The notes: a model not told the origin generated them from the letters alone. Positions 52,635 through 62,754 are shown, counted from the stretch's first letter. The stretch: DNA of 64,000 nucleotides from Cohnella sp. WQ 127256 (GCF_024519285.1 NZ_JAMZCY010000003.1:62001-126000), one strand, 5' to 3'. Program-made: numbers and translations.

Positions 52635-54335
52635 GTGGTAAAGAAATTACTATTTGCCTGCATGGCTGCCGTCTTGGTGTTCACCGCCGCTTGCTCTAAG
52701 AGCAACAATGGCGAGAACAACGCGTCCACCACAGCCAGCAGCACTCCTGCCGAATCGGAAAGCGCTACCGCATCGGAAAAACCGCTTGATAAAGTAACTT
52801 TCTCTTACTTCCTTGGAGTAGCCAATGCGCCGGACGTGAACACGAATGAGACGACAATCGGTAAAGCTCTCGAGGATCAAACCGGAGTCAACTTCAAAGT
52901 AGAACATTTGGTAGGCGACCTTAAAGCGAAAGTCGGTACGATGATCGCCTCCAACGATTATCCGGACGTCATCAACCCGGATGCTGGTATTGATCAGCTT
53001 GTTGACGCTGGCGCGTTTATCGACCTGACTGCTCTGATTGAAAAGAACCCTAACATCAAGCGCGTATACGGTCCATTCCTCAACCAAATGAAAGCGGCGG
53101 ACGGCAAAATTTACTACCTCCCGATCTCAGCCCAAGTTGGCGACTTCGTGCCGGATCCTGAAATCAACCAAGGCGCTTTCTGGATACAACGCCGCGTGTT
53201 GAAAGAAGCGGGCTATCCGAAGATCAAGACGTTGGACGAATACACGAAGCTGATCGAAGATTTCGTCGCCAAGCATAAAGACGAAGATTTAACCGGACTC
53301 ATTACCCTGACGCATGACTGGAGATTTTTCTCGACTTCCAACGTGCCTATGCACCTGGACGGTTATCCGAACGACGGTAACGTCGAAGTCGACATGACGA
53401 CGTTCGAAGCCAAAACGTACTACACGACCGACTCCACGAAGCGTTGGTTGCAAAAATTGAACGATCTCAACGCTAAAGGAATATTCGACAAAGCTTCCTT
53501 CGTAGACAACTATGACCAATATCTTGCGAAGCTCTCTTCCAAAAAAGTCGTCGGATTCTTCGACTACGGCTGGCAATCGGCCAATGCCCGCAACCTGTTG
53601 GTAGATGCCGCAAGACAGGATCCGATGCAGGACGATTTCGTATACTTCCCGATGCCGCTCACGTGGGATGGCGGTAAAGACCAGCTTCTGGATCCTCCGG
53701 GATTCGTTAAGAACCGCGGTATCGGCATCAGCGTAAGCGCGAAGGATCCAGAACGGATCATGGCGTACTGGGATAACCTGATGAAAGAAGAGAACCAAAT
53801 CTTTAAGAGCTGGGGTATCAAAGGCGAAACTTACGAAGTGGACGACAAAGGCCGCTTCTACCGTACGGCTGAGCAAATCAAGAAAATCGACGAGCCGTTC
53901 AATTTGAGCTTCGGCTTCAGATACTTCAATTGGGATTGGCCGCAATACGGCGCGAACTCCACGCTGTTAGACGGGAACGCGTTCGCGCCCGGCTTCCAAC
54001 CGGAAGTATTCCAAACGCGCTTGACGGATGCGGACAAAACGATTCTTGAAAAATACGGCGTCAAAACATACGCCGAGCTCTTCGCTGCTCCAGACGACCG
54101 CGCATGGTACCCTGCTTGGGGGATACCGAAAGCGCAAGGCTCCGCCGAACAAATCTGGGAAACGACAAAAGACGAAGTTACGAAGAAGTACTATCCGAAG
54201 CTCGTGCTGGCGAAACCGGCCGACTTCGATAAAGTATGGGACGAATATTTGACTGCATTCGGTAAGCTGGACACCGCTGGATATGAAAAGTGGTATACGG
54301 AACAAATTAAAGCCGCTATCGAAGCTGCCAAATAA
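52635..54335 (+). CDS. LplA-type extracellular oligosaccharide-binding lipoprotein
   Basis: About 566 residues. Signal peptide with lipobox TAAC (Cys near 21), a long Ser/Thr/Asn/Ala linker, then a large family 1 binding domain (VTFSYFLGVANAPDVNTNET, YPDVINPDAGIDQL, WYPAWGIPKAQGSAEQIWE). The size and form match the LplA-like proteins of aldouronate utilisation clusters in Paenibacillus. The ATG at 52584 falls in the leader; GTG at 52635 with GAGAGGGG upstream is preferred. With a GH8 exo-oligoxylanase and a GH67 enzyme downstream it probably binds (glucurono)xylo-oligosaccharides (inference). Confidence 0.9.
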   Translation: MVKKLLFACMAAVLVFTAACSKSNNGENNASTTASSTPAESESATASEKPLDKVTFSYFLGVANAPDVNTNETTIGKALEDQTGVNFKVEHLVGDLKAKVGTMIASNDYPDVINPDAGIDQLVDAGAFIDLTALIEKNPNIKRVYGPFLNQMKAADGKIYYLPISAQVGDFVPDPEINQGAFWIQRRVLKEAGYPKIKTLDEYTKLIEDFVAKHKDEDLTGLITLTHDWRFFSTSNVPMHLDGYPNDGNVEVDMTTFEAKTYYTTDSTKRWLQKLNDLNAKGIFDKASFVDNYDQYLAKLSSKKVVGFFDYGWQSANARNLLVDAARQDPMQDDFVYFPMPLTWDGGKDQLLDPPGFVKNRGIGISVSAKDPERIMAYWDNLMKEENQIFKSWGIKGETYEVDDKGRFYRTAEQIKKIDEPFNLSFGFRYFNWDWPQYGANSTLLDGNAFAPGFQPEVFQTRLTDADKTILEKYGVKTYAELFAAPDDRAWYPAWGIPKAQGSAEQIWETTKDEVTKKYYPKLVLAKPADFDKVWDEYLTAFGKLDTAGYEKWYTEQIKAAIEAAK

Positions 54336-54355
54336 TCGATAATGATGGATAAGCG

Positions 54356-54400
54356 AAAGGCCGGCTTATACGTGCTGTTGGCTCGCATAAGCCGGCTTTT
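54356..54400 (+). terminator. hairpin between LplA-like and permease genes
   Basis: GCCGGCTTAT (54360-54369) and ATAAGCCGGC (54387-54396) plus flanking AAGG/CTTT pairs and TTTT. Likely partial terminator giving more binding protein than permease. Confidence 0.78.
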
Positions 54401-54440
54401 GCTTTCCATTAGCAAGGACCGGTCCGGAAGGAGAATGAAA

Positions 54441-55415
54441 ATGGGGAGTAACATCAAATCTGCAACGTCTTCCATCGCGTCTGATCTAAAGCCGACGGGA
54501 CTTAAGCTTTTCTTCAAGAAACTTGTGCAACAACGGATCCTCGTCTTGATGTCCGTTCCTTTTCTCATATGGCTATTTCTTTTCAAATACTTGCCGCTAT
54601 GGGGCTGGACGACAGCCTTTCAGAAGTACAGGCCGGCCAAAAGCTTCTCGGAACAAGAATGGGTCGGTTGGGATCAATTTAAGTTTCTTTTTCACGACGA
54701 ACGGTTTTTGCGAGTGTTAAGAAATACGCTTGCACAGAGCGGAATCAATCTCGCTCTTGGCTTTATTACCGCTATTATCCTCGCGCTCTTGCTCAACGAA
54801 TTGCGTGGAATGATATTTAAGCGTGTCGTACAGACGGTTACTTATATGCCGCATTTTCTTTCTTGGGTCGTTGCCGCGGGAATTATTCAAGCGACGCTCG
54901 CGCCGGATGGCATTATCAATTTGTTAATGATTAAACTAGGCATGATCGAGAAAGGCCAAGAAATTTTGTTCCTCGGCATTCCGAAAGATTTCTGGACCAT
55001 ATTAGGACTTGGGACCGTTTGGAAAGACCTCGGGTGGAATACGATCGTGTACTTGGCCGCGATGGCAACGATCGATCCTGCGCAGTACGAAGCGGCGGAA
55101 ATGGATGGAGCGGGGCGTTTCAGAAGGATGTGGAACGTTACGTTGCCAGGTATCAAGTCGGTTATCGTTGTCTTGCTTATTCTGAATATCGGGAATTTGA
55201 TGGAATCGGGATTCGAGGCGCAATACCTGCTTAAAAACGGGATGAACATCGACTATTCCGAGAACATTGACATATTCGTTCTGACGTACGGAATTAACCA
55301 AAGCAACTTTTCCCTGGCTGTAGCGGCAGGTATGTTCAAGAGTCTCGTTAGCATTGTCTTGCTGTTCATGGCGAATAGCATTGCGAAGCGTGCAGGCGAG
55401 AGCAGACTGTTCTAA
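54441..55415 (+). CDS. LplB-type ABC transporter permease
   Basis: About 324 residues, six-helix CUT1 permease with long N-terminal tail. FLIWLFLFKYLPLWGWTTAFQKY opens the first helix region; EAA loop AAEMDGAGRFRRMWNVTLPG; LMESGFEAQYLLKNG is typical of LplB. Upstream in-frame starts run through the hairpin; ATG at 54441, seven bases after GGAAGGAG, is chosen. Confidence 0.9.
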   Translation: MGSNIKSATSSIASDLKPTGLKLFFKKLVQQRILVLMSVPFLIWLFLFKYLPLWGWTTAFQKYRPAKSFSEQEWVGWDQFKFLFHDERFLRVLRNTLAQSGINLALGFITAIILALLLNELRGMIFKRVVQTVTYMPHFLSWVVAAGIIQATLAPDGIINLLMIKLGMIEKGQEILFLGIPKDFWTILGLGTVWKDLGWNTIVYLAAMATIDPAQYEAAEMDGAGRFRRMWNVTLPGIKSVIVVLLILNIGNLMESGFEAQYLLKNGMNIDYSENIDIFVLTYGINQSNFSLAVAAGMFKSLVSIVLLFMANSIAKRAGESRLF

Positions 55416-55428
55416 AGGAGGATGACGG

Positions 55429-56361
55429 ATGGCAAATATAGCTACAGGAACGGCACTCAAGAAGCTTACCCGCAGGAACGCTTCGATAGGGGACCGAATT
55501 TTCGATACCTTAAATATTACCTTCCTTTGCTTACTGATGATCGTCACCTTGTATCCTTTTTTGAACACACTCGCGTTATCGTTGAACCGAGCGATGGATT
55601 CGATCAGGGGCGGCATCTATATATGGCCGAGAGATTTTTCTATTGAAAATTACAAATTTGTGTTTAACCAGTCAACGATATTTCATGCGACATTGATCTC
55701 GGTTCTTCGTTTGGTCATCGGTTCGATAACAACCGTATTCTGTTCGGCGATGGTCGCGTATACGATCAGTCGGCAAGATTTCGTGTTGCGGAAGTTCATC
55801 ACGATCGCTTTCGTCCTGACCGCGTACGTTAACCCGGGTCTTATTCCGAATTATTTGAACATTCGCGATTTAGGCTTGATTGACAGCTTCTGGGTTTATA
55901 TCTGGCCTGGATTGATCGGCGTCTTCAACCTTATTCTTATCCGATCTTTCATCGACGGACTTCCGGAAAGCATCCTGGAGTCCGGGAGAATCGACGGAGC
56001 GGGAGAATTCAGGACGTTCTTCAACATCGTCCTGCCGCTTTGTCTTCCTGTTCTTGCGACGGTGGCGTTGTTCACAGCGGTATATCAATGGAACTCCTGG
56101 CTTGATGTATTCTTGTACAACTCGTCGAATATCAATCTCAGTACGCTGCAATACGAGTTGCAAAAAATTCTTCAGAACTCAAGCGCCGCTTCATCGGCGG
56201 CAAGCGCATTCTCGAATCCGGATGCTGCAGCCAACGCGGTTACACCGCTCGCGGTACGATCGACGATGACGATCGTGGCTTCGGTTCCGATGATTGTTAT
56301 GTATCCGTTCCTGCAGAAGTATTTCGTCAAAGGCATGACGGTCGGAGGCGTGAAGGGATAA
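55429..56361 (+). CDS. LplC/YtcP-type ABC transporter permease
   Basis: A 310-residue permease, second channel subunit. EAA loop ILESGRIDGAGEFRTFFNIVLP and the long insertion before the final helix (SSAASSAASAFSNPDAAANA) fit the LplC/YtcP branch; C terminus KGMTVGGVKG. AAAGGAGGATGACGG before the ATG. Stop overlaps the start of the GH8 gene (TAATG), so the enzyme is translated with the importer. Confidence 0.93.
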   Translation: MANIATGTALKKLTRRNASIGDRIFDTLNITFLCLLMIVTLYPFLNTLALSLNRAMDSIRGGIYIWPRDFSIENYKFVFNQSTIFHATLISVLRLVIGSITTVFCSAMVAYTISRQDFVLRKFITIAFVLTAYVNPGLIPNYLNIRDLGLIDSFWVYIWPGLIGVFNLILIRSFIDGLPESILESGRIDGAGEFRTFFNIVLPLCLPVLATVALFTAVYQWNSWLDVFLYNSSNINLSTLQYELQKILQNSSAASSAASAFSNPDAAANAVTPLAVRSTMTIVASVPMIVMYPFLQKYFVKGMTVGGVKG

Positions 56362-57506
56362 TGGAAGCATCGAAGCACGAAGGTGCTTATCGCTCCGGAA
56401 ACTATCGCAATCTTCTGCTCGATTACGGATACGACGAAGAGGATATCGCCATCAGAGTCGAACAGACGTGGCAGCTCTTGTTCGGAGACAATGAAGCTAC
56501 GAGAATCTATTATCCGGTCGGAGACGACATGGGTTATATGCTCGATACCGGGAACGACGACGTTCGGACGGAAGGTATGTCCTATGGCATGATGATGGCC
56601 GTGCAACTCGATCACAAGGAGATTTTCGATCGGCTATGGAGATGGACGTATAAGCATATGTTTATGTCTTCGGGAGCAAACGCGGGATACTTCGCTTGGT
56701 CTTGCAACAAGGACGGTACGAAGAGAGCGCATGGCCCCGCGCCGGACGGCGAAGAGTATTTCGCTCTCGCGTTGTTCTTCGCTTCGAATCGGTGGGGCGA
56801 TGGTCCCTCCCCGATGGATTATAGCGTGAAGGCTAGGGAATTGCTTCACGCCTGCGTTCACAAGGGAGAAGACGGCATCGGGCATCCGATGTGGAACCCG
56901 CACAACAAATTGATCAAGTTTATACCGAACTGCGAATATACCGATCCATCTTATCACCTTCCGCATTTCTATGAGCTCTTTTCTTTATGGGCGTACGAGG
57001 AAGATCGGACGTTCTGGAAGGACGCCGCAACGGCGAGCAGGAATTATTTGCAGGTGGCATGCCACCCGGAAACCGGTCTTGCTCCGGAGTACGCGTTCTA
57101 CGATGGAACGCCGAACGACGAACGTGGGTACGGACATTTCTTCAGCGATTCCTACCGGGTTGCCGCCAATGTCGGACTCGATGCGGAATGGTTCGGGTCG
57201 AGCAATTGGATGCGACAACAAACCGATCGTATCCAAGCGTTCTTCGCGGATAAGCACGCCGACGACTACAGGCGTTATAAGATCTCGGGTGAGCCGTTCG
57301 AGGAAAAATCGCTTCATCCAATTGGTCTTGTCGCTACGAACGCGATGGCTTCACTTGCATCTTCAGAGGGGCCTTACGCAAGAGCGAACGTTGAGCTCTT
57401 CTGGAATACTCCCTTACGTACGGGGAATAGACGTTATTACGATAACTGCCTTTACATGTTTACCCTATTAGCCTTAAGCGGACGCTATCGGATGTGGTTT
57501 GCGTAA
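56361..57506 (+). CDS. GH8 reducing-end-xylose-releasing exo-oligoxylanase (Rex)
   Basis: A 381-residue cytoplasmic enzyme (EC 3.2.1.156) that removes xylose from the reducing end of imported xylo-oligosaccharides. Strong similarity along the whole length to the Bacillus halodurans Rex protein as remembered: DVRTEGMSYGMMMAVQ (general acid Glu71), GPAPDGEEYFALALFFAS, SDPSYHLPHFYELFSLW-like block, and GYGHFFSDSYRVAAN with catalytic base Asp263. No signal peptide. Start overlaps the permease stop. This gene is the best evidence that the importer carries xylo-oligosaccharides. Confidence 0.95.
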   Translation: MEASKHEGAYRSGNYRNLLLDYGYDEEDIAIRVEQTWQLLFGDNEATRIYYPVGDDMGYMLDTGNDDVRTEGMSYGMMMAVQLDHKEIFDRLWRWTYKHMFMSSGANAGYFAWSCNKDGTKRAHGPAPDGEEYFALALFFASNRWGDGPSPMDYSVKARELLHACVHKGEDGIGHPMWNPHNKLIKFIPNCEYTDPSYHLPHFYELFSLWAYEEDRTFWKDAATASRNYLQVACHPETGLAPEYAFYDGTPNDERGYGHFFSDSYRVAANVGLDAEWFGSSNWMRQQTDRIQAFFADKHADDYRRYKISGEPFEEKSLHPIGLVATNAMASLASSEGPYARANVELFWNTPLRTGNRRYYDNCLYMFTLLALSGRYRMWFA

Positions 57507-57530
57507 GAATAAGTTCATAGTTCATTGCGG

Positions 57531-57562
57531 GAAGAGCCTTCTGTTACCGGAGGCTCTTTTCA
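57531..57562 (+). terminator. terminator after the GH8 gene
   Basis: AAGAGCCT / AGGCTCTT stem followed by TT, between the GH8 and CE4 genes. Confidence 0.8.
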
Positions 57563-57596
57563 ATTGAATTATTAATGAAGGAATAAGGGGGCGTTG

Positions 57597-58229
57597 ATGT
57601 TGTCGGTCATTCTACATCAGGTTCACACTCGGCGTAAAGCATTGGCTCTTACATTTGATGATGGGCCTAATCCGATCTATACACGAGGAATTCTTGATTT
57701 GCTTAAGGAGGTATCAGGAAAGGCGACTTTCTTTATGATCGGTGAGCAAATGGAGAACTATCCCGATGTGGTCAGAGCCGTGGATAGTGAGGGACATGAG
57801 ATCGGTAACCACACGTATAGCCACCCCTATCTATCACGTATTAGTAAAGACGAATGCAAGCTGGAGCTTAAAAGAACCGAAATTCTGATTCATAAGCTGA
57901 CGGGGAAGCGACCACGGGTATTTCGACCGCCCTATCTGGAATATAACGAGGACGTCGTTGCGGTCTCGGAGAGTGCAGGCTACAGAATGATTGGTGCTCT
58001 GAATTTGGATGCACAGGATTGGGGACAGCCAGGTGCAGGGCATATTTTCGATAAATCACTCGAATGTGTAAGGAATGGAAGTATCCTCATGTTTCATGAC
58101 GGATATGGTGATCGTTCACAGACGATGCAAGCCGTCGGATGGCTTCTCCAAATTCTGAGTACAAAGGGATATCAACTTGTGACCGTAAGTGAACTATTAG
58201 CTTCGGAACAGATGCGAGGGGAAGATTAA
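57597..58229 (+). CDS. CE4 polysaccharide deacetylase-like esterase, no signal peptide
   Basis: About 210 residues, NodB fold. Motifs in order: LTFDDGPN (base Asp and metal Asp), EIGNHTYSH (metal His pair), RPPYLEYN, NLDAQDWG, and ILMFHDGYG (catalytic His). These keep all catalytic residues. There is no export signal, unlike peptidoglycan or chitin deacetylases. Between GH8 and GH67 genes it could remove acetyl groups from imported acetylated xylo-oligosaccharides (inference). ATG at 57597 follows AAGGGGGCG; TTG three bases earlier is possible. Confidence 0.88.
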   Translation: MLSVILHQVHTRRKALALTFDDGPNPIYTRGILDLLKEVSGKATFFMIGEQMENYPDVVRAVDSEGHEIGNHTYSHPYLSRISKDECKLELKRTEILIHKLTGKRPRVFRPPYLEYNEDVVAVSESAGYRMIGALNLDAQDWGQPGAGHIFDKSLECVRNGSILMFHDGYGDRSQTMQAVGWLLQILSTKGYQLVTVSELLASEQMRGED

Positions 58230-58235
58230 GCAAAG

Positions 58236-60302
58236 ATGAATCAACAGAACATAGAGAGCGGTTACGAATGTTGTTGGCTAGGTTATGAGTATATCGATAA
58301 CGGTCATTTACGTGAAAGCTATAAGAAGCACTGTTCACGTTTGGACATAACCGGTAAATCAACGTTATTGGAATCAGCGCGGAGAGAATTGAAGCTTGCG
58401 TTAGCAGCATTACTTGGTCAGCCGCCACTGGAGAGGGAGATTCTAGACATTGGACCGACGATCGTGGTTGGAACCTTCGGTAGCTCTCGGGTATTCGACT
58501 CGCTGGCTAAGGAATCCGATATCGCCGAGTTGGGTGTTGAAGGTTATGTCATCCATACTTCAGATGAGGGCAATATCTTTATAGCTGCAGCAACGGATAA
58601 AGGAGTGCTCTACGCCGTTTTTCATTTTATTCGCTTACTACAAACAGGGGAGAGCATCGAAGGGCTACGAATTCGTGAAATTCCTAAAAATAGCCTACGC
58701 ATGATTAACCATTGGGATAATATGGACGGATCGATAGAGCGTGGTTACGCAGGAAATAGTATTTTCTTCTCCGAGAATCGATTTGTAGATGACTTAAGTC
58801 GTATCGAGAGCTATGCCCGTTTGTTGGCATCGGGGGGGATCAACGCTGTCGCTATCAATAACGTTAATGTGCACCGTGAAGAATCAAAGCTCATTACAAC
58901 TCTGTTTCTGTCCGAGGTAGCGAAGGTTGCGAGTATTTTTCGCGCTTACGGGATTCGACTATATCTTAGTGTCAATTTTGCTAGTCCGATAGAAATTGGT
59001 GGGATGGGTACGGCGGACCCGCTTGAACCATCGGTGTCTAGATGGTGGGAAGCAATCGTGAATGAGATTTATCGTTTCATCCCGGATTTCGGAGGTTTCC
59101 TTGTCAAAGCGGATTCAGAGTTTAGGCCGGGTCCGTTCACGTACGGGAGAAATCATGCAGAAGGTGCGAACATGCTAGCAGATGCGTTAGAGCCATACGG
59201 TGGCGAGGTCATCTGGCGTTGCTTCGTTTATAACTGCTTACAGGATTGGCGAGATCGTTCGACGGATAGGGCTCGTGCAGCATATGACCATTTCATGCCA
59301 CTCGACGGAATGTTTAGGGACAATGTGCTGTTACAGATTAAGAATGGACCGATGGATTTTCAGGTTAGGGAGCCCGTTTCTCCTTTGTTAGGTGGAATGG
59401 CACGAACTAATCAATTGCTGGAGCTGCAGATTACTCAGGAGTATACGGGTCAGCAACGCCATCTTTGTTATCTGGTGCCTCAATGGAAGGAAGTTCTTGA
59501 TTTTGATACCTATGCGCAAGGGGAGCATTCGACGGTCGCGGAAGTGGCGAGTGGCAGATTGTGTGGAAGGAAGCGCGGAGGTCTCGCAGCGGTAATTAAT
59601 GTTGGGGATCATGCGAATTGGACTGGACACGTTCTGGCTCAAGCTAATTGGTATGGCTATGCTCGTCTAGCGTGGAACCCGCGTTTAAGCTCGGAGCAGA
59701 TCGCGCGGGAGTGGGTTCTAATGACATTCCGCCACGATATGGAGCTGGAGAGGGTCATTCTGAAGATGCTTCTTAGTTCTTATCCCATCTACGAGGAATA
59801 CACGGCACCACTCGGAGTAGGTTGGATGGTTAACCCAGATCATCATTATGGTCCCAACATCGATGGCTACGAGTATTCCAAGTGGGGCACCTATCACTAT
59901 GCGGATTGCCACGGCATTGGAGTTGACCGAACGGTGGGAACCGGCACGGGGTACACAGGGCAGTACCACTCTCCACAGTCGGAATTGTACGAATCTTTGG
60001 AGCTATGTCCCGACGAGCTATTGTTGTTTTTCCATCATGTTCCGTACTCTCATGTGTTAAAGTCCGGCAAGACCGTCATTCAGCACATCTATGATTCACA
60101 CTTTAGGGGAGTGGAACGGGCAGAAAGCTTGGTCCAGCTATGGGATTCTATTGAAGACAAAATCGATAGTAAAAGGTTTGTCCAAGTGAAAGAGCGCCTG
60201 ATTCATCAGGTAGAGCATGCGGGAGAATGGCGTGATAACGTGAATACTTACTTTTATCGCAAGTCAGGAATCGCGGATGACCACGGTCGCTTAATCTATT
60301 AA
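58236..60302 (+). CDS. aguA: GH67 alpha-glucuronidase
   Basis: A 688-residue intracellular enzyme removing (4-O-methyl-)glucuronic acid from the non-reducing end of aldouronic acids. N-terminal domain with CWLGYEYID, central TIM barrel with [19 protein letters not shown], acid/base Glu in [11 protein letters not shown] (near 295), catalytic carboxylates in YDHFMPLDG and DFQVREP, C-terminal helical domain with [12 protein letters not shown]. Length equals typical GH67 proteins. Eight bases after the CE4 gene. Its product feeds the Rex enzyme (GH8), completing debranching and trimming of glucuronoxylan fragments. Confidence 0.94.
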   Translation: MNQQNIESGYECCWLGYEYIDNGHLRESYKKHCSRLDITGKSTLLESARRELKLALAALLGQPPLEREILDIGPTIVVGTFGSSRVFDSLAKESDIAELGVEGYVIHTSDEGNIFIAAATDKGVLYAVFHFIRLLQTGESIEGLRIREIPKNSLRMINHWDNMDGSIERGYAGNSIFFSENRFVDDLSRIESYARLLASGGINAVAINNVNVHREESKLITTLFLSEVAKVASIFRAYGIRLYLSVNFASPIEIGGMGTADPLEPSVSRWWEAIVNEIYRFIPDFGGFLVKADSEFRPGPFTYGRNHAEGANMLADALEPYGGEVIWRCFVYNCLQDWRDRSTDRARAAYDHFMPLDGMFRDNVLLQIKNGPMDFQVREPVSPLLGGMARTNQLLELQITQEYTGQQRHLCYLVPQWKEVLDFDTYAQGEHSTVAEVASGRLCGRKRGGLAAVINVGDHANWTGHVLAQANWYGYARLAWNPRLSSEQIAREWVLMTFRHDMELERVILKMLLSSYPIYEEYTAPLGVGWMVNPDHHYGPNIDGYEYSKWGTYHYADCHGIGVDRTVGTGTGYTGQYHSPQSELYESLELCPDELLLFFHHVPYSHVLKSGKTVIQHIYDSHFRGVERAESLVQLWDSIEDKIDSKRFVQVKERLIHQVEHAGEWRDNVNTYFYRKSGIADDHGRLIY

Positions 60303-60331
60303 CGATACGTAACGAAAGGTCGGAAGTCGGC

Positions 60332-61132
60332 ATGGTGGTAATTAAAATTCAAGATGTGATCGATGTTCTAATGGCGCCCGTAGGTGATATTCTGGGTAGC
60401 ATCGACAAGCTCATTGTCGGAAACCCTAGCTCGGAAGTGACGGGAATCGCGGTCACGTTCATAGCGACCCATCATGTTCTGGAGCAGGCATACCATTTAG
60501 GAGCAAATTTGATTATCGCGCATGAAGGGACATTCTACTCCCATACGGATTCCATACAACCGCATAGGGGGAGTGACCTCGTTTACAATGCTAAGAAGCA
60601 ATTTATCGATCATAACGGACTCGCGATCTATCGATTCCACGATTATTGTCATCGTTATGAGCCGGATATCATCATGGAGGGGCTTATTAAAGAGTTAGGT
60701 TGGCAGGCATTCGTAACCGAGCAGCTACCTGTGGCAACGGTGATCACTCTCCCTTCTTGTACGGTTAGAGAGGTTGTTGAACATGTCAAGAAACAGCTAG
60801 GAATCGGAGCCCTCCGAGCTGTGGGCGATTTGACGATGACATGCGAACGAATCGGTTTGCTCATTGGATATCGAGGAGGGGGAGAGCTCGTAATCCCGAT
60901 GTTCGACCAGCATAATCTAGATTTGATCCTATACGGTGAAGGGCCTGAGTGGGAGACACCAGAGTATGTAAGGGATGCCATCCACATGGGACAGCGTAAA
61001 ACACTCCTCGTTGTGGGTCACCTGGAAAGCGAACAGCCAGGGATGAGGCTGCTGGCTGATCGGATCGGAGCTCTTTTTCCTCGTATTCCTGTCCATTTCA
61101 TACCCGTGAAGCCTGTCTTCCACGTTGTTTAA
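60332..61132 (+). CDS. NIF3-like dinuclear metal-centre protein
   Basis: A 266-residue NIF3/DUF34 protein. ANLIIAHEGTFY carries the metal ligand His/Glu (HHP-like position in relatives), HDYCHRYEPDII follows, and the C-terminal VVGHLESEQ gives the second His/Glu ligand pair. Lacks the inserted domain of the larger members. Function of this family is unsettled. Relatives occur next to GH67 and xylan genes (from memory), so a role in the pathway is possible. Twenty-nine bases after the GH67 gene. Start ATG with AAAGGTCGG upstream. Confidence 0.85.
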   Translation: MVVIKIQDVIDVLMAPVGDILGSIDKLIVGNPSSEVTGIAVTFIATHHVLEQAYHLGANLIIAHEGTFYSHTDSIQPHRGSDLVYNAKKQFIDHNGLAIYRFHDYCHRYEPDIIMEGLIKELGWQAFVTEQLPVATVITLPSCTVREVVEHVKKQLGIGALRAVGDLTMTCERIGLLIGYRGGGELVIPMFDQHNLDLILYGEGPEWETPEYVRDAIHMGQRKTLLVVGHLESEQPGMRLLADRIGALFPRIPVHFIPVKPVFHVV

Positions 61133-61140
61133 GTTGAAAC

Positions 61141-61166
61141 AGATCCGTCCCGATGGGGGCGGGTCT
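61141..61166 (+). terminator. weak hairpin after the NIF3-like gene
   Basis: AGATCCGTCCC / GGGGCGGGTCT with two G:U pairs and a 4-base loop; no T run follows, so termination is uncertain. Confidence 0.5.
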
Positions 61167-61261
61167 AAAGTTAATAATTATTCTATATCTATCCTAAAAG
61201 AGTAATCCTTCTTATAATGGGGCTTATAGGCTTAATTAGCTCTCAAGAGGGGTGCTTAACA

Positions 61262-62743
61262 GTGAATGATAATATCAAAAAGTGGATTGAAGAAGCCACT
61301 ATCGTAGATATGCAGACTGCTATGGAAGAGGGCACGTTGAGTTCAGAGGATTTGGTTAGCATTTACCTGGAGCGGATTAACGAGTATGATTCGCAAATCA
61401 ACTCCATCTTGGAAATTAATCCAGATGCGATCGAAATCGCGAGAGCGTTAGACATAGAACGGAGTGAAGTAGGGAGTCGGGGGCATCTGCACGGAATTCC
61501 TATGCTGCTCAAAGACAATATCGATACTCAGGATCGCATGCATACGAGTGCGGGTTCTGTAGCTTTGGCTGATTCATATGCTAGTGCCGATGCGTTCGTT
61601 GCGTCGCAGCTCCGTTCTGCGGGTGTTGTCTTTCTCGGGAAAACGAATATGACGGAATGGTCTAATTTTATGTCAAGCACAATGCCTGCGGGGTACAGTT
61701 CTCGAGGTGGTCTTGTTCTGAGTCCCTATGGTCCAGGCGAGGTGTTCATTAGTGGTTCAAGCTCTGGATCAGCAGCGGCAATCGCTGCTAATCTAGGCGC
61801 AGCGGCGATCGGTACGGAGACGGCGGGATCTATAGTGGGTCCAGCATGTCAAAGTTCCGTTGTAGGCATCAAGCCTACAGTGGGATTAATTAGTCGGACG
61901 GGCATTATTCCTATTTCAAGCAGTCAGGATACACCGGGTCCAATAGCGCGAACAGTTAAGGATGCCGCGATTATTTTAGGTGCTCTAACCGGTGTTGAGG
62001 ATAAGGATTCGACTAAGTGGTTAAGCGATACCCAGGCATATAATGACTATACTCCATTCTTAGATACAACTTATCTCCAACAAGCGAGGATAGGTATTCC
62101 AAGGCATTATTATAAGCATTTAGACGAAGAGAGGCTTGCTATCATGGAAGCAGCAATTGCGACCTTGAACAATGAGGGGGCCACAATTGTTGATCCCGTT
62201 TCTCTCCACATTGAGCATAATGATTGGAATAACGATGTTATTACCTATGAATTTAAGAAGGGTCTTAATGATTACTTCTCACATCTATCTGATTCTGTCC
62301 CGATACATTCCTTACAAGAGCTGATTGCTTATAACTGTGACCATGCAGAGGATGCTTTGAAGTATGGGCAAGACACGCTAATCAGGTCAAATGATAACAC
62401 ACTGACCGAAGCGGCCTACCTCCAGAAAAAACAAGAAATCTCGGAGCTGGCACGCACTGAAGGAATTGACTATGTTCTAGATAAATATCAGCTAGATGCA
62501 TTGCTGTTACCTGGTGACGTTGATGGGATGTATATTGCCGCACGCTTAGGCTATCCTTTAATTTCAGTTCCAGCGGGCTATGTCCATGACGGTACAGTGG
62601 ATTCCGATGGAGATTCAACTAAAGGACCATTTGGAGTTGTGTTCTCAGGAAGAGCCTATAGTGAATCTGTATTAATTAAAATAGCGTATGGGTTTGAGCA
62701 AGCAACTCATCATCGTGTTCAACCTGATCTAGCGAGATTGTAA
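61262..62743 (+). CDS. amidase-signature family protein
   Basis: About 493 residues. Amidase signature with catalytic Lys in MLLKDNID, and Ser-cisSer in FISGSSSGSAAAIAANLGA plus GTETAGSIVGPACQSSVVGIKPT. C-terminal region LLLPGDVDGMYIAARLGYPLISVPAGY matches peptide amidase/GatA-like homologues outside the glutamyl-tRNA complex. Substrate amide unknown. TTG-like start at 61217 is rejected: GTG at 61262 follows AGAGGGGTG. A TATAAT lies at 61213-61218. It is unrelated to the sugar genes and marks the end of the cluster. Confidence 0.9.
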   Translation: MNDNIKKWIEEATIVDMQTAMEEGTLSSEDLVSIYLERINEYDSQINSILEINPDAIEIARALDIERSEVGSRGHLHGIPMLLKDNIDTQDRMHTSAGSVALADSYASADAFVASQLRSAGVVFLGKTNMTEWSNFMSSTMPAGYSSRGGLVLSPYGPGEVFISGSSSGSAAAIAANLGAAAIGTETAGSIVGPACQSSVVGIKPTVGLISRTGIIPISSSQDTPGPIARTVKDAAIILGALTGVEDKDSTKWLSDTQAYNDYTPFLDTTYLQQARIGIPRHYYKHLDEERLAIMEAAIATLNNEGATIVDPVSLHIEHNDWNNDVITYEFKKGLNDYFSHLSDSVPIHSLQELIAYNCDHAEDALKYGQDTLIRSNDNTLTEAAYLQKKQEISELARTEGIDYVLDKYQLDALLLPGDVDGMYIAARLGYPLISVPAGYVHDGTVDSDGDSTKGPFGVVFSGRAYSESVLIKIAYGFEQATHHRVQPDLARL

Positions 62744-62754
62744 TTCACTTTAAC

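Noticed and set aside
61141..61261. Possible riboswitch before the amidase gene
   Set aside because: Only a simple hairpin and a -10-like box are visible; no recognisable riboswitch core.
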